Made by a program: the position numbers and the translations under genes | Assembly: GCA_004292955.1 (NCBI GenBank) | Contig: RDXX01000018.1 | Coordinates: 62,001-126,000, forward strand | Direction: 5' to 3' | DNA: 64,000 nucleotides | Source: Oscillatoriales cyanobacterium | Lineage (GTDB): Bacteria > Cyanobacteriota > Cyanobacteriia > Cyanobacteriales > Microcoleaceae | The notes under the pieces: generated by a model | The model's database searches: none | Told to the model about the DNA's origin: nothing | Seen by the model: only the letters and a program-made list of their open reading frames with translations | In this document: piece by piece, positions 9,035-18,339 of the stretch | How the letters are laid out: each line of letters starts with the position of its first letter | How positions within the stretch are numbered: the first letter of the stretch is position 1

Positions 9035-10309
9035 ATGAATGATTTTCCTGATTTTTCTAACTACGGCTATCAAATAACTCGCGAACTCGGACACAACCGG
9101 GCGGGCGGTAGAGTTACTTATCTCGCTACCGAAATTAATACCAAACGTTCCGTCGCCGTCAAACAATTTCAATTTGCCCAAACAGGCGCTAATTGGGCGG
9201 AATATCAAGCTTATGAAAAAGAAATTCAGATTTTGCGCGCACTCGATAACCCCAACATTCCCCGTTATTTAGATTCCTTCCAAACTGCATCGGGTTTCTG
9301 CATGGTACAGGAATACAAAGATGCCAATTCCCTCGCAACTTCGCCGCAGCAAACACCGCAAAAAACTAAGCAAATTGCTATTTCTGTGTTAGAAATACTC
9401 AAATACTTGCAAAATCGGGTGCCGCCAGTTATCCACAGAGATTTAAAGCCGGAAAATATCTTGGTGGACGATCGCCTAAATGTCAGCCTTGTCGATTTTG
9501 GATTTGCTAGAATCGGGGGGGGAGAAGTGGCCGCCAGCAGCGTTGTCAAAGGCACTTTGGGCTTTATGCCGCCAGAACAAATGTTCAACCGCCAGCTAAC
9601 AGTCGCATCCGATTTATACAGCCTCGGCGCGACGCTAATTTGCTTGCTAATCGGCATCAATTCTACCGAAATTGGCAGCTTGATGGACGATACCGGGCGG
9701 ATTAATTTTAAACATCGCTTGCCGCAGCTAACTCCAGAGTTTCTTGACTGGCTGCAAAAAATGGTGGAACCTAATTTCAAACACCGCTATCCTTCGGCGG
9801 ATGCTGCCCTCAATGCTTTGATTCCCCTAGAGGTAGTTCAGCAGCGTAACAAGTCAAAACTCGCACTGATATCAGTCGGATTATTAACAGCAATTGCTGC
9901 TATTTTTATTCCTTTACTCTGGAAATTTCCCGAACCTCAAACAGCAGCCAATCTCAAACGAATAATCAACGCAGTAAAGTTAAATCCTCAGACTCAAGTG
10001 ATGTTAACTGACGAATTAGAATCGAAAAAAACTAGAGATGTTTGGTCTTTGAAACAAAAAAAGAAAGTCTACTTTAGTGTAAGTGCTACTAACTTGCCAG
10101 AAGGAAAATATAGAAGTTATTGTAAGGTTGTCAACCCTGAAGGACTATTCGCAGCCCAGAGTCAATCTTATTTAAAAACGACGGGCGATCGATTAAATAC
10201 TTGGTGCTGGTACAATTTTAAACAAGATGACAAACCTGGCAATTGGCAGTTTCAATTTTACTTAGACGGTCAAAAAGTGACGCAAAATAGTTTCAAGGTC
10301 TTACCTTAA
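9035..10309 (+). CDS. Ser/Thr protein kinase with one membrane span and external domain
   Basis: About 424 aa from ATG 9035, chosen because MNDFPDFSNYGYQ aligns with the start of the preceding kinase; ATG 9008 would add nine residues. Kinase domain 10-265: K43 (VAVKQF), HRDLKPEN, DFGFAR, GFMPPEQMF. A single membrane span follows near residue 280 (LISVGLLTAIAAIFIPLLW). The outer domain of about 120 residues has beta character and an even run of aromatic residues (WCWYNF, WQFQFYLDG), perhaps an Ig-like sensor fold. The gene lies about 60 nt after its paralogue and is probably co-transcribed. The ligand is unknown. Confidence 0.88.
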   Translation: MNDFPDFSNYGYQITRELGHNRAGGRVTYLATEINTKRSVAVKQFQFAQTGANWAEYQAYEKEIQILRALDNPNIPRYLDSFQTASGFCMVQEYKDANSLATSPQQTPQKTKQIAISVLEILKYLQNRVPPVIHRDLKPENILVDDRLNVSLVDFGFARIGGGEVAASSVVKGTLGFMPPEQMFNRQLTVASDLYSLGATLICLLIGINSTEIGSLMDDTGRINFKHRLPQLTPEFLDWLQKMVEPNFKHRYPSADAALNALIPLEVVQQRNKSKLALISVGLLTAIAAIFIPLLWKFPEPQTAANLKRIINAVKLNPQTQVMLTDELESKKTRDVWSLKQKKKVYFSVSATNLPEGKYRSYCKVVNPEGLFAAQSQSYLKTTGDRLNTWCWYNFKQDDKPGNWQFQFYLDGQKVTQNSFKVLP

Positions 10310-10325
10310 CGTTCCGGGCTGGAAG

Positions 10326-10931
10326 TTAACCGGGCAGTAACCTTGTTCCGGGCTGGCAGTGAATTTCTTTGCCGTCAAAAGTTGGCGGACTCCAAGTTTC
10401 TGCAGAACTTGCGTTCTCCCGATCGCTCTCGCATATAGCACTAATAGTTTTTATTAGATTGCTACCCTTTTGTTTGTAAGCAAATACTGCGCCAGTGTAG
10501 GATCTCTCGGGGTTCCTATCAGTAGGTTTGGCGCTCGCGATCGCGCTTTCAAATTGTGCTGGTTCGCGGTGATTGTGCCTAGTTTGAACCGGACCCATTG
10601 ATGAGACGATCGTGTAATTATAGTTCTTGGTCTGTTCTTTAAGTCCCAGACCCAATTTTGCAATGGAATCGCTAAATTGACCGTACTCTGCATAGTAAGC
10701 TTGCTGCCCTCTATTGATGCTTGTAATATACTGTCTGCCTTCTAAAAATGTCTTACCCCTTGGCGGGGACGAGGGCAGGGCGATCGTATTGAGTTTGAAA
10801 TCGTAACATGACGCCATGATGCCAGCCACAAGCGCGCTGTAAATTGCAATCCTCGGCAGCAAACTGGATACTGACAATCTCGATTTTTTACTGGCTTTAA
10901 CTACATTGACTGACATTTTTTTAACTGTCAT
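10326..10931 (-). CDS. type IV pilin-like G/H family protein
   Basis: About 201 aa from ATG 10931; ATG 10916 is an alternative and no ribosome site decides. A basic N-terminus is followed by one hydrophobic segment (LLPRIAIYSALVAGIMASC) and then a globular part. The stretch YITSINRGQQAYYAEYGQFS followed by IAKLGLGLKEQTKNYNY is the signature of the cyanobacterial type IV pilin-like G/H domain. No prepilin cleavage motif (GFTLIE) is seen, so it may be a membrane-anchored relative and not a true pilin. Two late cysteines (AICES, IHCQP) could form the C-terminal disulfide of pilins. Role unknown. Confidence 0.75.
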   Translation of the reverse strand: MTVKKMSVNVVKASKKSRLSVSSLLPRIAIYSALVAGIMASCYDFKLNTIALPSSPPRGKTFLEGRQYITSINRGQQAYYAEYGQFSDSIAKLGLGLKEQTKNYNYTIVSSMGPVQTRHNHREPAQFESAIASAKPTDRNPERSYTGAVFAYKQKGSNLIKTISAICESDRENASSAETWSPPTFDGKEIHCQPGTRLLPG

Positions 10932-10950
10932 AAAGTAAATTTGCCAAGCT

Positions 10951-10977
10951 TGTAGGGTGCGCCACAAGCACCCTACA
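10951..10977 (-). terminator. GTAGGGTGC hairpin downstream of clpX
   Basis: TGTAGGGTGC pairs with GCACCCTACA over ten bases with a seven-base loop, nine bases after the clpX stop. No U-run follows on the minus strand, so it may be only a dispersed repeat; the same GTAGGGTGCGTCA arm bounds the 25720-25940 element. Confidence 0.45.
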
Positions 10978-10986
10978 AACTATAAA

Positions 10987-12369
10987 TTATGCAGTTTCGT
11001 GCTGTTGCCGCCATGCGGGATGCCACAGCAACTCGGCAGTCGATCGCTTCTCGACCATTTCCTTCGTAATCGTACACTGAGCCACATCCTTGCGAGAAGG
11101 CAACTCGTACATCACATCCAGCATCAACTCCTCCAAAATGCTGCGGAGAGCTCTCGCGCCGGTTTTGCGACGGTAGGCCTCCTGGGCGATCGCCCGCAGC
11201 GCATCCGGCTCAAATTCCAACTCCACGCTATCCATCTTCAACAGCTTCTGATACTGCTTCACCAGCGCATTCCGGGGCTCAGTCAAAATCTGCATCAAAG
11301 CCGCCTCATCCAGCGGCGAAATCACCGTCACCACCGGAATCCGCCCGACAAACTCAGGAATCAAACCAAACTTAACCAAATCATCCGGCTGTACCTGCTG
11401 CAAAATATCAGCCGCCCGCTTATCCTTTGCCGGCAAAGTCGAGTTGCTGTCGCTTTCTGTTGGCTGAATAAAGCCCAAAGATTTTTTACCCAAACGCTGT
11501 TCTACTATTTTTTCTAAACCGACAAAAGCACCGCCACAAATAAATAGAATCTTGCTCGTGTCAACTTGAATAAAATCTTGGTAAGGATGTTTGCGACCGC
11601 CTTGCGGAGGCACATTAACCACCGTTCCTTCCAACATTTTTAGTAGCGCTTGCTGCACTCCTTCTCCCGATACATCCCGCGTGATCGAAGTGTTTTCGCT
11701 TTTGCGAGCAATCTTGTCAATTTCATCAATATAAATAATCCCGCGCTGTGCAGATTCCACATCAAAATCTGACATTTGCAACAGCCGCAGCAAAATATTT
11801 TCTACATCGTCGCCGACATATCCAGCTTCTGTCAGCGTCGTCGCGTCAGCTACCGCAAAGGGAACTTCGAGCATTTGTGCCAAACTTTGCGCTAACAAGG
11901 TTTTGCCGCAACCTGTCGGCCCGACTAGCATGATGTTGGATTTTTGCAGTTCGACATCGCTGTCGGGGGAAGACTTGCCGCTGTCTTTGGCTTGGTCTAC
12001 GCTCAAGCGCTTGTAATGATTGTAAACTGCTACAGAAAGGACTTTTTTGGCTGAGTGCTGGCCGATGACGTGGTTGTCTAAATGCTGTTTAATTTCTGTG
12101 GGTTTGGGAATTTGAGCTAGAACAATTTTCGATTTGCTCGATCGACTCGCGCGTTTCGTTCCTTGTCCCTGAGACTCTCGCACCTCTGACTGGGGAATCT
12201 GTTGACCAATTGTTTTGCTGGAGTCAAAAAACTCCTCTTCTAAAATTTCATTACACAATTCCACGCATTCATCGCAAATGTAGACGCCGGGCCCAGCTAT
12301 TAACTTGCGGACGTACTCCTGCGACTTACCGCAAAAGGAGCATCTGAGATGGGAGTCATATTTTGACAT
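10987..12369 (-). CDS. clpX: ATP-dependent Clp protease ATP-binding subunit ClpX
   Basis: 460 aa. The unfoldase ring that feeds proteins to ClpP. Seen: an N-terminal zinc-binding domain with C10, C13, C32 and C35; Walker A GPTGCGKT near residue 151; pore loop GYVGDD; Walker B IIYIDEID; the ClpP-docking loop as SLGFIQ (IGF-type); sensor/arginine region FVGRIPVV; and a C-terminal small domain with [11 protein letters not shown]. The start is ATG. In many cyanobacteria clpX follows tig and clpP; here the upstream neighbour is a transposon relic and then cyanase, so clpP is not in this window. The identification is firm. Confidence 0.97.
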   Translation of the reverse strand: MSKYDSHLRCSFCGKSQEYVRKLIAGPGVYICDECVELCNEILEEEFFDSSKTIGQQIPQSEVRESQGQGTKRASRSSKSKIVLAQIPKPTEIKQHLDNHVIGQHSAKKVLSVAVYNHYKRLSVDQAKDSGKSSPDSDVELQKSNIMLVGPTGCGKTLLAQSLAQMLEVPFAVADATTLTEAGYVGDDVENILLRLLQMSDFDVESAQRGIIYIDEIDKIARKSENTSITRDVSGEGVQQALLKMLEGTVVNVPPQGGRKHPYQDFIQVDTSKILFICGGAFVGLEKIVEQRLGKKSLGFIQPTESDSNSTLPAKDKRAADILQQVQPDDLVKFGLIPEFVGRIPVVTVISPLDEAALMQILTEPRNALVKQYQKLLKMDSVELEFEPDALRAIAQEAYRRKTGARALRSILEELMLDVMYELPSRKDVAQCTITKEMVEKRSTAELLWHPAWRQQHETA

Positions 12370-12542
12370 ATTTAGCCTCTTACTTTACGGTTGCGGTTGT
12401 TTGTTTTGACTGGGGAAGTTGCAGCGGGTTCGATCGAGTACTCAGCCCTAGAAAGGTTTCCCGATCTGACACCAAAACCAGTCAAGCTTCGCGGACTCTA
12501 TTTCTAAGTTAACAGTTAGCAAAAACATGGACAAATATCCTG

Positions 12543-13775
12543 TCATGCTTTTTTAAATTCATTCGGTGTTATCCGAATCGGGCGAACTGCACACCCACTA
12601 TCCCTATACACAAGTGCTGTTGGGAATACTTTCCTGAGTATGTTATAAGAACCATTTACGTCAGCATTGATTATTGTTCCGTCTGCTGACTTGTAGAGTC
12701 CTCTCTTTATCCTACGTCCACTGAACTTGAGTGCTGAGTCCTTCTTTCCATAAGTTGGGATTGGGTCATTATCTAAGAAACTTGATTTGCTAGTGTAGCT
12801 TTCTTCGGTGAGAATTACTTTAATTCCAACTAACTCAGCTTTGTAAGTCAGCATCTCCACAAACTTTGCATGAGGAATAGAAACAAATTGTTGATTGTTT
12901 CTTCTTCCCAGACTCGACTCCTGCTTCCATAAATCATTCTTACCGATAACCAGCGTTCCTATTTCATTCGGGAGCAGATAATTAATGATTAAGCGAGAAG
13001 CCTTATGCAAGTAACCATCAACTTGATTGTTTCTCTTAGCGGATAATTGCTGAATTCGCTTTGATGTTTGAGCTTTACCTTTGAGCAGAGATTGCAGCTT
13101 AGCTTTCTGCTTGTTGTAGTGCTGGTTGAGTGCTTTGAGTGGCTTGCCGTTAATCAATAAAGGATTAAACCCTTTCTGATTTGAAGTTACTGCCGCTAAG
13201 TTACTGACTCCAATATCAATTGCTGCAATATGCTGGAAGTTTAACTGGTTAAGCTTTGATGCTATTTCATAGACTACCTCGATGACATACTGACCTGATT
13301 GCGGGATGATTCTAATCTGTTGAACATTTTGACATTTAGTGGGAAATTCAATGCTTGTCTTGGAAAGCTTTACTAATCCCTTGACTAATGCAGGCTTGCT
13401 AATCGCTCCTTTCTCATAGACAACGCAGAAACGTCCTTTGAGCTTATCTTTGTACTTCGGCAATTTAGGTTTGCCCAAAAACTTGCCTGGATTTTGTTTC
13501 CATTCCTTCATAGCCTCAAAAAATGACTTCCAGTTTCGATGCAGACTAATCAGGACTTGATTGCTGACTTTGGCAGGAAGCGCCTTGTAGGATTCATGAG
13601 ATTTAACTTCATGATAGATTTGGCAATTATCAAGATAAGTATTCTCTAAAACAAAAGACTGCCTCACTAAGTAATTACAATAGTTGTAGAGATTTTTGGA
13701 ACGCCATGCTAAATCGTCGCACTCCTTAGAGAAACTGTGACTTTTATCAATAATGTGACGCTCTACCAATCTCAT
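12543..13775 (-). CDS. tnpB: TnpB RNA-guided nuclease of an IS607-type element, atypical active site
   Basis: 410 aa, uninterrupted; start ATG with AAGGAG ahead. N-terminal wedge/REC-like region 1-180, then a RuvC-like fold: first Asp D187 in AAIDIGVSNL and third Asp D372 in NADVNGSYNIL. At the usual second site (VxEDL) it reads TLVIGKNDLWKQE, with no glutamate in place; candidate acids are E324/E325 in LTEESYTSKSS. The cysteine pairs of the TnpB zinc ribbon are missing: where TSxxCSxCG is usual, it has TSKSSFLDN. I recall that TnpB groups with a moved RuvC-II glutamate have been described, so it may be active. It lies between clpX and cynS. Confidence 0.85.
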   Translation of the reverse strand: MRLVERHIIDKSHSFSKECDDLAWRSKNLYNYCNYLVRQSFVLENTYLDNCQIYHEVKSHESYKALPAKVSNQVLISLHRNWKSFFEAMKEWKQNPGKFLGKPKLPKYKDKLKGRFCVVYEKGAISKPALVKGLVKLSKTSIEFPTKCQNVQQIRIIPQSGQYVIEVVYEIASKLNQLNFQHIAAIDIGVSNLAAVTSNQKGFNPLLINGKPLKALNQHYNKQKAKLQSLLKGKAQTSKRIQQLSAKRNNQVDGYLHKASRLIINYLLPNEIGTLVIGKNDLWKQESSLGRRNNQQFVSIPHAKFVEMLTYKAELVGIKVILTEESYTSKSSFLDNDPIPTYGKKDSALKFSGRRIKRGLYKSADGTIINADVNGSYNILRKVFPTALVYRDSGCAVRPIRITPNEFKKA

Positions 13776-13812
13776 TCTTCTTCTCCTTTGCTAGCTGAAC
13801 TCGACTGCAACT

Positions 13813-13929
13813 CTAAAATTCACTTCTCGGTTTTCCTTGCCGATCGCCCTCGCTCTGACCAGATTTCCACCATCTGCGAGCAGTATTATAGGAAACTCCT
13901 GCTTTCTTGGCATAGTCCGACCGCTTCAT
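13813..13929 (-). pseudogene. relic of IS607 TnpA (N-terminal helix-turn-helix only)
   Basis: The 38-codon frame reads MKRSDYAKKAGVSYNTARRW then WKSGQSEGD, the typical start of IS607 serine recombinases (MKxSxYAKxxGVSYxTAxRW). It ends at TAG after 38 residues; the catalytic serine recombinase domain is gone, and tnpB begins 37 bases later. An internal deletion probably removed about 150 codons. Confidence 0.8.
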
Positions 13930-13961
13930 ACCCCTATATTACCTTAGTCCTTGGGAATAAT

Positions 13962-13989
13962 AAAAAATTCTGACGAAGGCAAGGCCTTC
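13962..13989 (-). terminator. probable rho-independent terminator of cynS
   Basis: On the minus strand GAAGGC-CTT-GCCTTC forms a six-base stem, followed six bases later by TTTTTTATTATT. It lies about 45 bases after the cynS stop. Confidence 0.5.
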
Positions 13990-14033
13990 TACATAAGTCC
14001 CGAAAGCAAGCCTTCTGCCGAAACCAAACTGGC

Positions 14034-14477
14034 TTACCATTTTTTGTATTCCAAAAATTTTCCCGACATAATTATTTTCACTCGATCGCCTTTTGGGTCT
14101 ATTTCTTTCTCGACATCCAAACTAAAGTCGATCGCGCTCATAATCCCGTCACCAAATTTTTCGTGGATCACTGCTTTGAGCGGCATCCCGTACACCTGCA
14201 TAATTTCATAGAAGCGATAAATCAACGGGTCAACCGGAACTGCTGCATCCAAAGAACCTTTTAACGGAGGTTCGCACAGCACCGCAGCCGTCTCGCCATC
14301 CAATCCCAAAGCCGAGACAATTTTTTCGGCTTCATCCAACGATGCGGTAGCTTGACGGTAAAAAACCGCCGCAATCCAAACTTCGTCGCGACCCAAAACT
14401 TTTTCCAACTCGGCAAAACTAATTCCCTTAGCTTTTTTAGCAGCCAAAAGCTTTTCTGTAATTTCTGAAGTTGCCAT
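14034..14477 (-). CDS. cynS: cyanate hydratase (cyanase)
   Basis: 147 aa, full length. It converts cyanate and bicarbonate to ammonia and carbon dioxide, supplying nitrogen and removing cyanate, in the cytoplasm. The N-terminal helical DNA-binding-like domain (1-75) is followed by the catalytic domain: [17 protein letters not shown] holds the catalytic Arg and Glu, and [13 protein letters not shown] holds the catalytic Ser. The start is ATG with GGAG nine bases ahead. In several cyanobacteria cynS follows the nitrate/cyanate transporter genes cynABD under NtcA; none is present here. The identification is firm. Confidence 0.96.
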   Translation of the reverse strand: MATSEITEKLLAAKKAKGISFAELEKVLGRDEVWIAAVFYRQATASLDEAEKIVSALGLDGETAAVLCEPPLKGSLDAAVPVDPLIYRFYEIMQVYGMPLKAVIHEKFGDGIMSAIDFSLDVEKEIDPKGDRVKIIMSGKFLEYKKW

Positions 14478-15044
14478 TAAATATTCTCCAACTCACTGCT
14501 GTACCAGATATGAAATATCTCTCACATTTTGGTGATTTTGTCAATGGCAACTCGATCGAAAAAACAGAAGCGATCGATCGCAGAGCTTCAGCAAAACCAG
14601 GTCTCATCAACCTTGACAAGCGAATTTCGACCTGTGGTACCCGCCACGTGATTTATCCGTGGAATCAATCCCAAATCGAAAATCGAAAATCCTCTCTTCC
14701 CCCGAATTTATCAACTTATACAAGTTTTGCATAGTAGTATAGAAGATTTGAGATTGGGAATAATTGATGACTACCAGGGTTTAGAGCTGGTCTACAGTTG
14801 GATGATTTATTTCAAATTGCCTCGCAACAGATCAATCCCCAAAAACACTCCTAACTGCCCTCTGACAATGATACAGTTGGCAGTATATCCAGTGCAAGTT
14901 ACACAAACAAAGGCAAACGGCCCAGTTTGGATCGTGCCAGCGTGCCCCCCGCCCAAACACGGATAGAATTCCCCGACAGGAGTCGCCAGTCGCCCCAAAT
15001 TTTAGAATCAGGTTCCTCTGCTCCCAGATTCATCTGTGGAGTAT
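14478..15044. other. gene-poor stretch with one dispersed repeat
   Basis: Between cynS and the first IS605-type element. Positions 14640-14706 hold a repeat (AAATCGAAAATCC, ATTCCACGGATAAATC) whose inverse copy lies at 34612-34673. A minus-strand open stretch near 14812-14960 lacks an ATG and a ribosome site. Nothing else is recognised. Confidence 0.5.
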
Positions 15045-16399
15045 TGACACTCCCCGGCGTGAACGCACGGGGATTCTTGGATCAATCAGTCAACTTGCTC
15101 GTTGATGCCACCACCAACGAGTAGAGGTCGGTCTGTCCCCAAGCGTTAATTCCGGTGTGCCCCACCGTATTTAAAATAATTCCTGATTGCTTTAATCCCT
15201 TCGCTAGGATATTCAAAGCTGCATTATGGTCGCGGTCTAACACCGTGCCACACAGGCAAATATGAGTTCTGACGGATAGCGACTTCTGGACACGATTTCC
15301 ACAACTTGAGCAATCTTGGGAAGTGTACCCAGGTGCTACAGCAACTACTGTTTTACCATACACTTTTCCAAAGTATTGCAAATAATGATCAAGTCTGTGA
15401 CCACGCTGCATCGCTAATTCCCAACGCAAGTTTATGGTTTTTCACCATATTTCTCACCTGAAGGTCTTCGTAAGCTACGAAATCGCTAGATTTCACCACG
15501 TACAACGCCGTCTTAATGGCGAAGTCTTTGCGCTGCCTACTAACTTTCAAGTGTTTTCTACCTAGCTTATTGATTGCTTTCTTTCGATTACCAGAACCTT
15601 TCTTTTTCCGTGAAACTCGTTTCTGCAACCGCTTTAAAGCTTTTTCACTTTTACGAAGATGCCGAGGATTTGTCATGGTCTCCCCACTACTATCGGTATA
15701 GAAATGGTTTAATCCCACATCTATCCCAATAGCTTTACCAGTCGGAATCACTGATTCTGTCCGCTCTACATTTATACAAAACTGAGTGTAGTAACCATCG
15801 GCACGACGAATTACCCTAACTCGTTTGATTTCCTTGGGTGAGTAGAAATGCAAGTCTCGACTACCGAGCAACCTGAATGTTCCCGCAGCAAAACCGTCCG
15901 TAAAAGTCAGACATCTTTTATCGGTAGAAAGCTTCCAACCTGATGTCTTATACTCTACGGAACGAGTGTGCTTTTTGAATTGCGGATATCCCTTTTTTCC
16001 TGGCTTCTTAGCTTTACAATTAGAGAAGAAACGTTGAATAGCAAAAATGGCACGTTGGGCCATCGCTTGACGCGCCATTGAGTTAAGTTTTCCTGCCCAT
16101 TCAAACTCTTTCGCCATGATGGCGCATTGTTTGTAGAGGTCAAGTAGTTTGACTCCCTGATTGTCGATCCAATATCTAAGAGCTTTGTTTCGGACAAACT
16201 GAGCTGTGCGGATCATCTCGTCGATGACTCGGTATTGCTGTGGGTTGCCTTTCAACCTAAACTCTAGTACAATCATGGAACTATTTTATCATGTTTATAA
16301 ACTATTGTGAGTATAAATAAACTGATTTATGAATCTTTACACCCGCAATTAAAGCCGTCCTATAAGGACGGGGCTTTAGACCCAATCTTTTGGTAAATC
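15045..16399 (-). mobile_element. IS605/IS1341-type TnpB element A
   Basis: The right end is TATTGACACTCCCCGGC with a CCCCG..CGGGG hairpin (about 15045-15080). The left end carries the hairpin AAAGCC-GTCC-TATA-GGAC-GGGGCTTT (about 16350-16378) and ends GGTAAATC at about 16398. The same ends bound element B. Only tnpB lies inside; no Y1 transposase tnpA is present, so it is non-autonomous. Confidence 0.8.
15082..16276 (-). pseudogene. tnpB of element A, broken by a one-base frameshift
   Basis: Residues 1-295 read from ATG 16276 in one frame and the rest from 15429 down in another. The join is clear: after ISDAAWSQ the first frame meets TGA, while the other goes on as LDHYLQYFGK. Removing one A near 15394 restores a protein of about 397 residues. 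The catalytic acids are still present (IGIDVGLN, VAYEDLQV, LDRDHNAAL), as is the zinc ribbon (CSSCG, CLCG), so the break looks recent. A base-call error is a possible alternative. Confidence 0.85.
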
Positions 16400-16499
16400 T
16401 CTCATTCTTCAATTTTTAAATCTAACATAGACTGACTCTCCATCCTCGCTCCCGCAGCCAAAGCCCCTTTACCGTTCATAACCGACAAGTGACAAAAGT

Positions 16500-16847
16500 A
16501 TGGATATTGAGACCAAAGATTACAGCATTGAGTACGATCGCGCTACCCAAACAGTTACCTGCTGCGGCTCGTTTCGCATCAGCCAGATGGAAGAATACGC
16601 GCCGATCGTCGATCTGCTCAACGAAGTGACGGACTCCTCGCCTAATATGATTACTCTAGACTTGCGAAAACTAGAATTTTTAAATAGTTCAGGAATTAAC
16701 ATTATATCAAAATTTGTGATCAAAGTGCGCCAGCTAAAAAATATTCAAATCAGCATACAAGGCTCAAAACAGATACCATGGCAGGGAAAATCGCTCAAGA
16801 ACTTGCAGCGGCTGATGCCTTCCTTACACTTAGAATTGGATTATTGA
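16500..16847 (+). CDS. slr1659-type STAS-like regulator
   Basis: 115 aa. The sequence fits a STAS/anti-sigma-antagonist fold: LDLRKLEFLNSSGINIISKF holds the conserved serine (S64) that partner kinases phosphorylate. In other cyanobacteria slr1659-type genes lie with a phosphatase and a switch kinase; here those partners are absent, because IS605-type elements flank the gene on both sides. The start is ATG 16500. Oddity: the TGA stop at 16845-16847 is part of the terminal sequence TATTGACACT of element B, so the original 3' end may be lost. The role is likely partner switching; partners are unknown. Confidence 0.78.
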   Translation: MDIETKDYSIEYDRATQTVTCCGSFRISQMEEYAPIVDLLNEVTDSSPNMITLDLRKLEFLNSSGINIISKFVIKVRQLKNIQISIQGSKQIPWQGKSLKNLQRLMPSLHLELDY

Positions 16848-18339
16848 CACTCCCCGGCCGTACCGCGGGATTCTTTAATCTACGATGTAGCTTGCTCGAG
16901 CAGGATTTCTCCAACAAGAGTAGAGGCTTCATCTCCTAAAGCGTTGCTTGCATCAAGTGCAAAGGTTCCGGTATGCCCTACCGTACCTAATCCTCGACTC
17001 AGGATGATTCTAGCTGCGTTTTCGTCTCTATCCATTACACAACCGCACTTACAGACGTGCGTCCTAGTAGATAGCGTTTTCTTCACAATTACACCGCAAA
17101 GGGAGCATTCTTGGCTGGTATATTGCGGACTTACCGCCACCGTTACCCTCTCAAATACTTTGCCAAAGTATTCAAGCCAGACACGAAATTGATACCAAGA
17201 TGCGTCGTTAATAGACTTAGCCAGACAGTGATTCTTCACCATGTTTTTGATTCTCAAATCTGCCTTCGGCACGGCGAAGCGCCTACGTAAGCTATCAAGT
17301 CGTTGGACTGAACTACGCACCGCGCTAACTTTACAGCGTGGTCTTTACGTTGCCTACTTATTTTGAGGTGTCGCTTACCTAGAATCTGTCTAGCCTTGCC
17401 TCTATTTTTTGAATTTTTTGCCTTTCTAGAGACACGTCGCCCTGAACGTTTAAGAACTTTTTCACTCCGGAGGAGGAACTTAGGATTTCCAACCATCAAT
17501 CCGTTAGAGTCGGTGTAGTATTCCTTTAAACCAACGTCTAGACCTATGGTATTTCCGGTTGGTTTTGTATTCTCCGTTCGGTTAAAATCAATACAGAACT
17601 GAACGTATATACCATCCGCCCTTTTTACCAATCTCACCCGTTTAATCTGGCTAATTTGATAGAAGTTTAGATCCCGCGTCCCTTTCAGTTTTAACCTTCC
17701 AATTCCTTTTTTGTCACTAAAAGTTATGGATTTTCTGTCCGAAGCAAGTTGCCAACCAGATGTCTTGTATTCAACAGAACGACAATCTTTCTGAAATTGT
17801 GGAAACCCTTTTTTACCCGTAACTTTCCGTTTACAGTTATCGTAGAATCGGGAGATAGAAGACCATGCTCTCTCTGCGCTAGCTTGTCTAGCCATTGAGT
17901 TGAGTTCTGAAGCAAATGGGAATTCTTTAGCCAGTACAGCGCAGTATTTTTGTAGATCGTTCTGACCAACCTTTTGATTATCCATCCAATAGCGTATACA
18001 ACTATTGCGAATGAATTTGGCAGTACGAATTGCTTCATCTACTGCCGCGAACTGACTGGATTTCCCATATGTTTTGAACTCAAAAACTAGCATTGTCTTA
18101 CCTCCTATCTTATATTACACTTGCCTATATCAATACCCCGGACTGTTTTTTGAGCAGCGACCCAAAGCCTCATTCTACCGTTAATATTTCACAGATACTG
18201 GAACCCAGAACCCGCATTCTACCGTTGGTCATTGAAAACTGTCCGGACTATTGCTATATAAGATTTTCCGCAAGTTCACAAAACTTTGTAAAGCCGTCAA
18301 GCTTATGACGGGGCTTTAAACCCAGATTTTCGGTAAATC
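16842..18339 (-). mobile_element. IS605/IS1341-type TnpB element B
   Basis: It has the same ends as element A: TATTGACACTCCCCGGC at 16842 and, at the other end, AAAGCCGTC-AAGCTTAT-GACGGGGCTTT (about 18292-18317) then GGTAAATC near 18338. The leader between the left hairpin and tnpB is about 120 bases longer than in A and holds two copies of CATTCTACCGTT. There is no tnpA. Confidence 0.8.
16880..18093 (-). pseudogene. tnpB of element B, disrupted by a 24-nt palindrome
   Basis: The start ATG 18093 has GGAGGT ahead. The frame runs 279 codons to a false end (IAYVGASPCRRQI) and resumes as ADLRIKNMVKNH. Compared with element A (VAYEDLQVRNMVKN), about 23 extra bases (near 17262-17285, core CTTCGGCACGGCGAAG) lie exactly at the codons for the RuvC-II Glu-Asp, changing YED to YVG and shifting the frame. 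The first Asp (GLDVGLKEY), the zinc ribbon (CSLCG, CKCG) and the last Asp (MDRDENAAR) remain. The gene is dead. Confidence 0.88.

Larger units (their letters stand above)
12470..13955 (-). mobile_element. IS607-type element, internally deleted
   Basis: A full TnpB gene is preceded, in the same direction, by a 38-codon relic of the IS607 serine recombinase TnpA. IS607 elements have no terminal inverted repeats, so both ends are estimates. The lower end should include the region after the tnpB stop (about 12470-12543), where such elements encode their guide RNA scaffold. Without TnpA it cannot move by itself. Confidence 0.7.

Noticed and set aside
14807-14998. Minus-strand frame of 63 codons with several cysteines
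   Set aside because: The only start is a TTG without ribosome site and no family is recognised; a gene remnant remains possible.
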